Origin: Gemelliphila asaccharolytica
Lineage (GTDB): Bacteria; Bacillota; Bacilli; Staphylococcales; Gemellaceae
Direction: 5' to 3'
Length of the DNA stretch: 11,650 nt
Assembly (NCBI RefSeq): GCF_001553005.1
Contig: NZ_KQ959885.1
Coordinates: 1 to 11,650, forward strand
Shown here: piece after piece, positions 5,838 through 11,650 of the stretch
Numbering within the stretch: the stretch's first letter is position 1
Layout: each line of letters begins with the position of its first letter
Notes under the pieces: generated by a model
What the model saw: only the letters and a program-made list of their open reading frames with translations
Told to the model about the DNA's origin: nothing
Database searches by the model: none
Position numbers and translations under genes: made by a program

Positions 5838-6653
5838 ATGTATACATCATTAACAATTGCAGGGTCAGACTCTAGTGGAGGAGCAGGAATTCAAGCAGAC
5901 ATAAAAACCATGACTCTAAATCATGTTTTTGCAATGAGTGTAATAACGGCACTCACTTCTCAAAATACAATGGGAGTGACAGGAATTTTAAACGTACCAA
6001 AAGAATTTGTAGAAAAACAGCTAGATGCAGTATTTTGTGACATTGTTCCAGACTCTATAAAAATAGGAATGGTGTCAAATTCTGAAATAATAGAAGCAAT
6101 AGCTACAAAATTAAAACAATATAAAGCAAAAAATATAGTAGTAGATCCAGTAATGATAGCAACCTCAGGATCTAATCTTTTGGAAGAAGATTCGATAAAA
6201 ACTTTAAGAGAAAAATTATTTCCATTAGCAAAACTTATAACACCAAATATTTTTGAAGCAGAAGTATTATCAAAAATAAAAATTAATGATAAAAAAACTA
6301 TGCTTATAGCAGGGGAAAAAATATCAAAAGAATATAACTGTGCAGTTTTAGTAAAAGGAGGACACAGCATAAATGATGCAGATGACCTGCTATATTGTGG
6401 CGGAAAGCATTACTGGTTTTATGGGAAAAGAATAGAAAACAAAAACACACACGGAACTGGTTGTACCTTATCAAGTGCCATAGCAGCTAATTTAGCCAAA
6501 GGATTTAATCTAGTAACTTCAATAAAACGAGCAAAAAAATATATTGAAGGAGCACTATCCTATAACCTAGACTTAGGACAAGGAGCAGGACCTATGAACC
6601 ACGCTTTTGATGTGAAAGAAAAATGGAAAAAGGAGAGTAAACAATGTTACTAA
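5838..6653 (+). CDS. thiD: Hydroxymethylpyrimidine/phosphomethylpyrimidine kinase
   Basis: ThiD phosphorylates HMP and then HMP phosphate, giving the HMP diphosphate used by ThiE. The 271 residues match a typical ribokinase-fold ThiD. The N-terminal signature AGSDSSGGAGIQADIKT spans 8-24, with TSQNTMGV (40-47) forming the pyrimidine pocket (Gln42). DPVMIATSGS (103-112) is the central phosphate-binding strand. ITPNIFEAE (134-142) and VLVKGGH (170-176) follow. NTHGTGCTLSSAIAANLAKG (203-222) carries the anion hole and the catalytic Cys209 of this group. The start follows a GGGAG site. The gene lies 13 bases after the HAD gene, and its last ten bases overlap tenA, so all four genes of the operon are likely co-translated or closely coupled. 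Confidence 0.96.
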   Translation: MYTSLTIAGSDSSGGAGIQADIKTMTLNHVFAMSVITALTSQNTMGVTGILNVPKEFVEKQLDAVFCDIVPDSIKIGMVSNSEIIEAIATKLKQYKAKNIVVDPVMIATSGSNLLEEDSIKTLREKLFPLAKLITPNIFEAEVLSKIKINDKKTMLIAGEKISKEYNCAVLVKGGHSINDADDLLYCGGKHYWFYGKRIENKNTHGTGCTLSSAIAANLAKGFNLVTSIKRAKKYIEGALSYNLDLGQGAGPMNHAFDVKEKWKKESKQCY

Positions 6654-7321
6654 CAGACTATCTCTTAAAAGAAAGTGAAAAAATCTGGGAAGAATACTAT
6701 AAACACCCCTTTGTACAAGGAATAGAAAAAGGAACTTTAAAAAAAGAAAAATTTCGTCATTATATAATTCAAGACTATTTGTATTTAGAAGAGTATATAA
6801 AAGTATTTGCTTTAGGTGTAGGAAAATCAAAGTCAAAAATAACTAATAATATATTTATAAATTATCTAAATGCTATAAATAGAGAAGAACTAGAAATTCA
6901 TAGAACATATATGAACAAATTGAACATAACAAAGAAAGATTTTTCCTCTCCTAGAGAATTAGACAACCTTTCTTATACTTCTTATATGTTAAGGATAGCC
7001 TATGAAGAAGATGAACTTAGCATTCTAGTTGCTATTTTAGCCTGTGCATTAAGTTATGAAAAAATTGGGAAAAATATACTAAAAAATAATCCAAGTATTT
7101 TGCAACACTCGACATTTTGTGAATGGGTAGAAGGTTATAGTAGTGATGAATACTCACAAAATAATAAAGAACTTATAAACATAATAAATAAATTAGCAGA
7201 AAACAGTTCTAAAGAAAAAAAAGACCATCTAAAAGAAATATTTGTTAATTGCTCAAAATATGAACTTTATTTTTGGAATTTCTCATGGAATTATCAAGAA
7301 AAGGAAAATAAGATATTTTAA
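6644..7321 (+). CDS. tenA: TenA-type aminopyrimidine aminohydrolase (thiaminase II)
   Basis: TenA hydrolyses base-degraded thiamine products such as aminopyrimidine to HMP, so that the pyrimidine can be reused; it can also cleave thiamine itself. The 225-residue all-helical protein has HPFVQGIEKGTL (21-32), then YIIQDYLYLEEY (40-51), containing Asp44 and Tyr47 at the same numbers as in the Bacillus subtilis enzyme. The middle stretch ILACALSYEKIG (131-142) provides the catalytic cysteine, Cys134. The glutamate of YELYFW (206-211) near the end is the expected proton donor. These residues place it in the TenA_C group. It begins inside the last codons of thiD with its own AAAGGAG site and is the last gene of the operon. 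It ends before the bidirectional hairpin at 7328-7408. Its HMP product would feed ThiD. Confidence 0.95.
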   Translation: MLLTDYLLKESEKIWEEYYKHPFVQGIEKGTLKKEKFRHYIIQDYLYLEEYIKVFALGVGKSKSKITNNIFINYLNAINREELEIHRTYMNKLNITKKDFSSPRELDNLSYTSYMLRIAYEEDELSILVAILACALSYEKIGKNILKNNPSILQHSTFCEWVEGYSSDEYSQNNKELINIINKLAENSSKEKKDHLKEIFVNCSKYELYFWNFSWNYQEKENKIF

Positions 7322-7327
7322 AAAAAG

Positions 7328-7408
7328 AAACACTTCTTAAATTTTAATTTACCTACAAAAAGTTATATTATTTTTAACTTCAAGGTTACTTTAATTTAAG
7401 AAGTGTTT
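7328..7408. terminator. Long bidirectional terminator between convergent tenA and thiM
   Basis: AAACACTTCTTAAATT (7328-7343) pairs perfectly over 16 bases with AATTTAAGAAGTGTTT (7393-7408). A further small hairpin, AAGTTA with TAACTT, lies inside the 49-base loop. T runs continue past 7408 on the plus strand and, as A runs before 7328, on the minus strand. It can therefore end both the thiE-tenA and the ykoE-thiM transcripts. The total stem is longer than a usual terminator. Confidence 0.8.
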
Positions 7409-7435
7409 TTTAAAATGTTCTTTGTAACTAAGAAA

Positions 7436-8275
7436 TTAGTTTTCTATTTTTTCAAAATCAAAATTATTATTAGCTATTTCTTCTGCAGTAGCTGAGTAAA
7501 GCACATCTAAAAATGCAGTTTGGAAAGAAGCGGGACCTTTTGCTATTTTTTCTGCATTACTTCCAGAAAAATTGAAAGCTTGACAGGCAGAAAGTGCAGC
7601 TATAAATGGAGATGCACAGCAAGCATAAACAGCACTTAAACCTCCAAGAGCACACCCTGCTCCAGTTATTTTGCTAAATAGTTTGCTTCCTCCATGAGAG
7701 TAAGCAAGATAATTACCATCAGTAATTAAATCCACCTCACCAGATACACTAACAGCACCTTTTGTATATTTACAAATAGCTATCGCAGCACGTTTAGCTT
7801 CAGAAACAGTTTCTGTTGAGTCAACACCTCTAACTTTAGATTTTTCTTGATTTTCTAAAAGATTCCAAAGGTTAGCTAAAGCTATAATTTCAGAAGCATT
7901 CCCTCTAATAATAGGTGGTCTATTTTCTTTGAAGTCACTTAATAATTTTCCTCTTAATTCTCCGATACCTACAGCAACAGGATCTAATACCCAATTTTTT
8001 CCTAATTCTTGTAGTTTTTTAGCAGTTCTTGGAAGAGTTTTTTCATATATAGGGAAAAGTGTTCCTACGTTAATATAAACTGCATTTGCTATAGTAGCTA
8101 CAGTTTCTCCCTCGTCAGGCAAGTAAACCATTGCTGCAGAACCTCCAGCTGCAAGTTGTGTATTTGCAACAAAATTTATGGTAACTGTGTTAGTAATAGA
8201 TGGTGCCATAGGATTTTCTTTTTTTACTTTTTTAATTGCGGTTATTATTTCTTTTTTTATATCTTCTTTATTCAT
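7436..8275 (-). CDS. thiM: Hydroxyethylthiazole kinase, divergent ThiM
   Basis: ThiM phosphorylates 4-methyl-5-hydroxyethylthiazole so that ThiE can join it to the pyrimidine. At 279 residues it has the usual length. Recognisable parts are SITNTVTINFVAN (26-38), LDPVAVG (97-103), PIIRGNASEI (121-130), GVDST (150-154), and ITGAGCALGG (203-212) with the probable catalytic Cys208. The N-terminal thiazole-binding region differs from the common form: the usual P-x-V-H-N-ITN reads MAPSITN here, and the usual GASPxM reads GGSAAM (44-49), followed by YLPDEGE. The hydroxyl or ring recognition may therefore differ. GGAG lies seven bases before the ATG. It is last in the minus-strand operon, 47 bases after ykoC, without a terminator between. 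A TATAAT-like hexamer at 8314-8319 might give it a weak promoter of its own; otherwise it is under the TPP riboswitch. Confidence 0.92.
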   Translation of the reverse strand: MNKEDIKKEIITAIKKVKKENPMAPSITNTVTINFVANTQLAAGGSAAMVYLPDEGETVATIANAVYINVGTLFPIYEKTLPRTAKKLQELGKNWVLDPVAVGIGELRGKLLSDFKENRPPIIRGNASEIIALANLWNLLENQEKSKVRGVDSTETVSEAKRAAIAICKYTKGAVSVSGEVDLITDGNYLAYSHGGSKLFSKITGAGCALGGLSAVYACCASPFIAALSACQAFNFSGSNAEKIAKGPASFQTAFLDVLYSATAEEIANNNFDFEKIEN

Positions 8276-8322
8276 AGTTTCTCCTTAAATTGAAAAATAT
8301 CATCTTAATTTATATTATAGTA

Positions 8323-9030
8323 TCAAATTTTCATTATTCCTAGTATAAGAGTTATTAAAGGTAGAGATATTGCTAAAATAGTATCAAAAAGAGTAACTTT
8401 CATAACTAAATAGCTAGTTCTTGTTTCATTAAGTCCCTTTGCTTCCATAGCTCTTGAAACATATTCTGACCAATTAATTGTTCTAATCAGTAAAGTAAAC
8501 AGCGGTTTAGAAGAAAGATAAGAAACCTTTAATCCTCTTATTTGATAATTTAATCTTATTTTATTATAATCTTTTTTTAAATTTGGCAAAAGGTGTAATG
8601 CCGCAAGGATTCCATAAGCTAGTTTAGGGGACATTTTACATTGCTGAATAAAACTTGTAATTAATTCTAAACGGTTATTAGTTAAACTATAAGCAAGTCC
8701 AATCAATCCATATGCAAAAAGCCTACTACTTAGTATTAATCCATTTTCTAACGCTCCAGTTAAATGTCCACCAATCATAACTACTCTGTTAGATATTAAG
8801 CTTTCATTATAAAATTTGTATCCTGCTACAAAAAAGCTTAGTGCTAGTATAATCAAAGGTATAAGAGGAAAAATTAATGATTTTATTGTTACTCTTTTTG
8901 AAGTGATTAAACAGCCCAGTCCAAATATACACATAATCAAGTTAAGGTGCCAATTTTCAAAAAAGCCTATAATAACTGATGTTATCATAAAAGAAAAAGT
9001 TTTTAAACTGGGATTAAAATGATCTATCAT
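8323..9030 (-). CDS. ykoC: ECF transporter transmembrane (T) component of the YkoEDC importer
   Basis: This 235-residue membrane protein is the energy-coupling T subunit that links the ATPase YkoD to the substrate-binding protein YkoE. Hydrophobic helices occur near residues 10-28, 29-45, 50-70, 98-118 and 212-233. Two coupling motifs typical of EcfT proteins are visible in the cytoplasmic part: QIRG at 163-166 and EAKG at 196-199 (the second is ARG in many relatives). The start is set at ATG 9030 rather than the neighbouring TTG at 9033, because GAGGA then has proper spacing. The gene begins inside the last 17 bases of ykoD, which shows translational coupling. It is in the TPP-riboswitch operon, so the transport of a thiamine moiety, probably HMP, is expected. 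Confidence 0.88.
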   Translation of the reverse strand: MIDHFNPSLKTFSFMITSVIIGFFENWHLNLIMCIFGLGCLITSKRVTIKSLIFPLIPLIILALSFFVAGYKFYNESLISNRVVMIGGHLTGALENGLILSSRLFAYGLIGLAYSLTNNRLELITSFIQQCKMSPKLAYGILAALHLLPNLKKDYNKIRLNYQIRGLKVSYLSSKPLFTLLIRTINWSEYVSRAMEAKGLNETRTSYLVMKVTLFDTILAISLPLITLILGIMKI

Positions 9031-10435
9031 CAATTATCCTCACTTTCTTATTTTCTATTTTTAATTTCTCATCTGCATATATATCAACAAGTCTACTGTC
9101 ATGGCTGGTAAAACAACAGGTTAAGCCTTTGTTACATAAGTCTTTTAACTGCCACATTATCTTATTAGCATTTTTAAAATCCTGACCAAATGTTGGTTCA
9201 TCTATTAGTAAAAGTTTTTCTCCATGTACTAAAAGACAGATAACTGCTAATCTACGTTGTTCTCCTTGACTTAATGTCCAAGGGGAAAAATCTTTTTTAT
9301 TATATAAATTATAATTTTTTAAAAAAATTTCTCCCTTTTTTTTATTATTTTTATTTCCGATAGAAATTTCATCTATAACTTTTGTTGTAATAAGCTGAAG
9401 AGAAGGATCTTGAAAAACTAATCCTAAATTTTTAAAAAGTTCAAATTTTTTATATTTTTTTATATTTTTGTTATTGAAAATAATTTCCCCGGTGTAAGAT
9501 ATTTGTTTTAATATGGCAGAAAACAAAGTACTTTTCCCACATCCGCTTTCTCCAGTTAGGGCAATGAGTTGTCCTTTTTTAAAGTTGAAAGAAACATTTT
9601 CTAAAAGAGTTTTTTGCCCCGTTTTTTCTTCTCCTACTTTTATAGTTAAATTTTTAGCTTCTAATATAATATCTGACCCTTTATATTTTTTAGGTTTTTT
9701 CATATTTTCTAAAATAATTCCTTCTTCAATAAGAAGATTATTTTTTTCATTTACTGATAAATTATCTGTTAATATTTCTCCATTTTCACCTAAAAGACAA
9801 AGACGATCTGCAAAGTTCCAAAGGTCAATTCTATGGTCTATTATTAAAAAGGTTTTCCCTTCAGATAGCTTTTTTTTAATTAGATTTTGTAATTTTAAAA
9901 TATTATTAACATCTAAATTGGCAAAAGGCTCATCTAGAACATAGAGTTTTGGGTTTATTATGTCGATAGAACAAAAAGAAGCTTTTTGCAATTCTCCACC
10001 AGACATTGTATCAAAAGGTTTGTCTAAAAATGTTTCTAAGTGATGAATTTCGGCATGGCTTTCTATTATTTTAGGAATATATTTCGGATTTTCCTCCAAA
10101 TTTTCTAGAATAAAAGTTAATTCTTCTCTTAAAGTGTTCATACAAAAGGAAAGTCTAGCATTTTGAAAGGATACTGCTATTTTTTCGAGTCTTTCTTTTT
10201 TATTAAAATTGTTTAGATTTTCATTTTCAAATGCTATTTTATCATATTTGCATTTTCCTCCATGAAGGGGATAATATCCACTTAATATTCCAGCTAAAGT
10301 ACTTTTCCCGCAACCACTAGCTCCACAAAGCAGAACAATTTCGCCCTTTTTTAAATTCAGGTTTACATTTTTCAAAATATCTTTTTTTCTTCTTTGAAAA
10401 GATAGATTTTTGATTGTTAGTATATTATTCTTCAT
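9014..10435 (-). CDS. ykoD: Duplicated ECF ATPase of the YkoEDC importer
   Basis: This 473-residue protein fuses two ABC ATPase domains, replacing the separate EcfA and EcfA' of other ECF systems. Domain 1 (about 5-240) has Walker A GASGCGKST (38-46), Q-loop Gln91, signature MSGGE (144-148), Walker B LYVLDEP (164-170) and H-loop His201. Domain 2 (about 256-470) has Walker A GESGCGKST (295-303), Q-loop Gln342, signature LSQGE (388-392), Walker B LLLIDEP (408-414) and His445. All residues needed for ATP hydrolysis are present in both halves, so both sites may be active. It sits at the inner face of the membrane and powers uptake through YkoE and YkoC. The start overlaps the ykoE end by 11 bases. 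The length and two-domain order match B. subtilis YkoD, a thiamine/HMP transporter subunit. Confidence 0.93.
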   Translation of the reverse strand: MKNNILTIKNLSFQRRKKDILKNVNLNLKKGEIVLLCGASGCGKSTLAGILSGYYPLHGGKCKYDKIAFENENLNNFNKKERLEKIAVSFQNARLSFCMNTLREELTFILENLEENPKYIPKIIESHAEIHHLETFLDKPFDTMSGGELQKASFCSIDIINPKLYVLDEPFANLDVNNILKLQNLIKKKLSEGKTFLIIDHRIDLWNFADRLCLLGENGEILTDNLSVNEKNNLLIEEGIILENMKKPKKYKGSDIILEAKNLTIKVGEEKTGQKTLLENVSFNFKKGQLIALTGESGCGKSTLFSAILKQISYTGEIIFNNKNIKKYKKFELFKNLGLVFQDPSLQLITTKVIDEISIGNKNNKKKGEIFLKNYNLYNKKDFSPWTLSQGEQRRLAVICLLVHGEKLLLIDEPTFGQDFKNANKIMWQLKDLCNKGLTCCFTSHDSRLVDIYADEKLKIENKKVRIIDDRSF

Positions 10436-10991
10436 CTTTATAAACTACTCCAGCACGGAAAAGTTTATCACATACAAATTTTGCAACGATACCTGTGAAA
10501 ATCAAAGCACTAATAAGTCTTATTACAAAAAGTAAAACTAAAATTTTAAGATCCATTGTCCAGTAATGGTGACGCACTCCAGACCATATGAAAGTCACTA
10601 TAGCACAAAGCACTGCTGCTGTTAGTGAAGTTTTGTAGCTATAATCTTTGTATCCTTTTAATGCGTATGGTGCTTCTGCACAAACACCTTGAATAATTCC
10701 TGTAACAAAAACCATAGGTCCAAATGTACTACCAAGAAGAACTTCTATTACTGCAGCTATTACTTCTGTTATAATCCCAACCATAGGTCGTCTAATTAAA
10801 TGAAGTGCAACTATTGCCGCCATATACCAAATTCCATAACAAAATTCATAACCCACCATTCCATATCCAAATGGAGTTAAAAGGGCAGTTATAGCAGTAC
10901 CACTAAGAGTTGTCCCAAAATAGATAATTCCAAAAATAACTGATATTAATCCTACAAATACATAATCTTTAGTTGACAATGATTTTTTCAT
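10425..10991 (-). CDS. ykoE: YkoE, substrate-binding membrane (S) component for HMP/thiamine
   Basis: This 188-residue membrane protein is the S component that binds the substrate for the ECF-like importer. It has about five or six hydrophobic segments: 11-27, 31-47, 51-66, 69-88, 92-110, 122-138 and 149-172, some of which may pack as one helix. Family-type patches are FGYGMVGYE (41-49), YGIWYMAA (52-59), RRPMVGIITE (67-76) and GIIQGVCAEAPYA (98-110). An ideal AGGAGG lies seven bases before the ATG. It is the first gene behind the TPP riboswitch, which supports a thiamine-related substrate. Predictions in the literature place HMP or thiamine as cargo of YkoFEDC. The soluble YkoF partner found in B. 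subtilis is not present in this window. Confidence 0.93.
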   Translation of the reverse strand: MKKSLSTKDYVFVGLISVIFGIIYFGTTLSGTAITALLTPFGYGMVGYEFCYGIWYMAAIVALHLIRRPMVGIITEVIAAVIEVLLGSTFGPMVFVTGIIQGVCAEAPYALKGYKDYSYKTSLTAAVLCAIVTFIWSGVRHHYWTMDLKILVLLFVIRLISALIFTGIVAKFVCDKLFRAGVVYKDEE

Positions 10992-11044
10992 GATAAAACC
11001 TCCTAATTAATATTTTTAATCATTCTCAAATTTTTTATAAAATA

Positions 11045-11090
11045 AAAAAGCCTCCTTTCCGAATGAGTATTCAAGGGAAAGAGCCTTTTT
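11045..11090 (-). terminator. Riboswitch-controlled terminator before ykoE
   Basis: On the minus strand, AAAAAGGCTCTTTCC (11090-11076) pairs with GGAAAGGAGGCTTTTT (11060-11045). There is one bulged G and one G-G mismatch, a 15-base loop, and a T run at the 3' end. It lies between the TPP aptamer and ykoE, so it is the likely expression platform: with TPP bound, transcription would stop here. The plus strand could also form the hairpin. Confidence 0.85.
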
Positions 11091-11156
11091 CTTGTTTATT
11101 TTTTATTATTCTTATTAAAATTATAAAAATATAGCTACTAAAAGTTCTTTAATTAG

Positions 11157-11224
11157 ATTTTCCTACGCAACTTCTGTTGTTCAGGTTCAACGGGTATAAT
11201 CTCAGCCAGTGGCACCCCGAATCT
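11157..11224 (-). ncRNA. TPP riboswitch (THI element) aptamer
   Basis: On the minus strand the conserved core reads CGGGGTGCC, then GGCTGAGA, then ACCCGTTGAACCTGA, then GCGTAGGAAA, the order and spacing of the thiamine diphosphate aptamer. CTGAGA and the facing part of this arm bind the pyrimidine ring, and the other arm ending in GCGTAGG senses the diphosphate. The second arm is short: CAAC-AGAA-GTTG, without the common TAAT-containing loop. It stands ahead of the ykoE-ykoD-ykoC-thiM operon and followed by a terminator, so it should lower expression when TPP is plentiful. Confidence 0.97.
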
Positions 11225-11620
11225 CATTTTCATTTTTATACTAACATAAAAATATAAAGTGTGTAAAATATTTTGTCTTTATTTTTAATTTTTTTTAAAA
11301 CGTTTTATATAATTTGAAATTTTTGTAATTAATTAGTTAGAATGTTAGAAATAGGTAGGTAAAATATTTATAGGAACATCTTGAATTTTTTTTTAGATAT
11401 TTTAGTATATTTTCTAAGTTTAAATATTTATTCCTTTTATTTTTTTAAAAGAAGAAATATCCTTGGAAAAGTGTAAAGCAGGGGGAAGTGGTGAATGTTA
11501 CTTCGGTAAAACGCATTTATCAGCTCGATTGAAAAGAAAATGAAATTAGGATTTTAATAGCAGGATTGTATTAGCTTCAAAAAATGAAGAACAAAGGTAA
11601 TAAAAAAAGCTATGAGTTCG
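11225..11620. other. Gene-free stretch between the riboswitch and the IS end
   Basis: No reading frame here has convincing length, start and family likeness. From 11225 to about 11448 the DNA is extremely AT-rich and holds only the riboswitch promoter candidate and a short palindrome AAAACGTTTT (11297-11306). From about 11461 to 11530 the G+C content rises clearly, and one plus-strand frame is open from 11449 to the TGA at 11530-11532; the same frame continues to the IS with only a few further stops. A ribosome binding-like GGGGGAAGTG precedes GTG at 11491, but the resulting peptide is only 13 residues. It may be the remnant of an older gene or repeat disturbed by the insertion; nothing firmer can be said. 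Confidence 0.4.
11235..11267 (-). promoter_or_regulatory. Possible promoter of the riboswitch operon
   Basis: On the minus strand TATAAA (11240-11235) lies about 11 bases before the aptamer, the right place for a -10 box. The best TTTACA (11267-11262) is 21 bases further upstream, too far for a standard pair, so the -35 box is unsure. Confidence 0.35.
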
Positions 11621-11650
11621 TGAACTGACCCCCAAAAGTTAGACCTAAAA
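11621..11650. mobile_element. Terminal inverted repeat of an IS3-family-like insertion sequence (partial)
   Basis: The sequence TGAACTGACCCCCAAAAGTT at 11621-11640, followed by AGAC, looks like the terminal repeat of IS3-family elements of the IS150 type in Bacillota: it begins with TG and has the ACTGACCCC(C)AAAAGTT core. The body with the transposase lies beyond the window edge, so neither the orientation nor the exact element can be settled. Confidence 0.7.

Noticed and set aside
5960..6370. Minus-strand open frame of 136 codons inside thiD
   Set aside because: It is the antisense shadow of well-conserved thiD codons, with no promoter or family likeness.
9031..9033. TTG start for ykoC one codon upstream
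   Set aside because: The ATG at 9030 has better spacing to GAGGA and is the stronger start codon.
9513..9944. Plus-strand open frame of 143 codons inside ykoD
   Set aside because: It is antisense to a gene with complete ATPase motifs, has no ribosome binding site of note and no recognisable domain.
11297..11306. Palindrome AAAACGTTTT as a regulator binding site
   Set aside because: It is short and expected by chance in such AT-rich DNA, and it lies more than 50 bases upstream of the likely riboswitch promoter.
11615..11628. Small hairpin AGTTC-GT-GAACT spanning the IS border
   Set aside because: Only five base pairs, part of it formed by flanking DNA; probably chance.

Overview
This window is AT-rich (roughly 70-75% A+T) and uses AGA and ATA codons heavily. 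It has Gram-positive-style ribosome binding sites, intrinsic terminators, a lipobox-bearing lipoprotein, a cell-wall-binding repeat tail and a TPP riboswitch. Together these point to a low-GC member of the Bacillota. A host-associated coccus of the Gemella or Parvimonas kind would fit, but the sequence alone does not fix the genus.

Layout. Positions 1-54 hold the last codons of a cell-wall-binding-repeat protein, closed by a terminator. A translationally coupled pair follows at 226-1297: a small cupin and a SAM-dependent methyltransferase. After a terminator and a good promoter come a double-rhodanese lipoprotein (1530-2249), a DUF2064 (TIGR04282-type) nucleotide-sugar/glycosyl transferase fused to an APH/choline-kinase-like domain (2308-3816), and a TVP38/TMEM64 membrane protein (3819-4394). 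The substrate of this central cluster is not known from the sequence and it is the least ordinary part of the window.

The second half (4405-11227) is a thiamine salvage locus made of two convergent operons. On the plus strand are thiE, a HAD-family phosphatase, thiD and tenA. On the minus strand, ykoE, ykoD and ykoC (an ECF-type HMP/thiamine importer) are followed by thiM. Together they could import pyrimidine or thiamine precursors, recover HMP from damaged thiamine (TenA), phosphorylate the pyrimidine (ThiD) and thiazole (ThiM) moieties, and join them to thiamine phosphate (ThiE). The HAD enzyme may remove or exchange a phosphate. No de novo genes (thiC, thiG, thiS) are present here. The two operons meet at a long hairpin that can terminate in both directions.

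Regulation differs between the two arms. The transport/thiM operon starts with a clear TPP riboswitch and a terminator. The thiE operon has no TPP element, but has a strong promoter, a short leader and a 12-bp terminator hairpin placed immediately before the thiE ribosome binding site. This suggests attenuation by some other signal. The right edge (11621-11650) is the terminal inverted repeat of an IS3-family-like insertion sequence. The roughly 400 bases before it carry no convincing gene.
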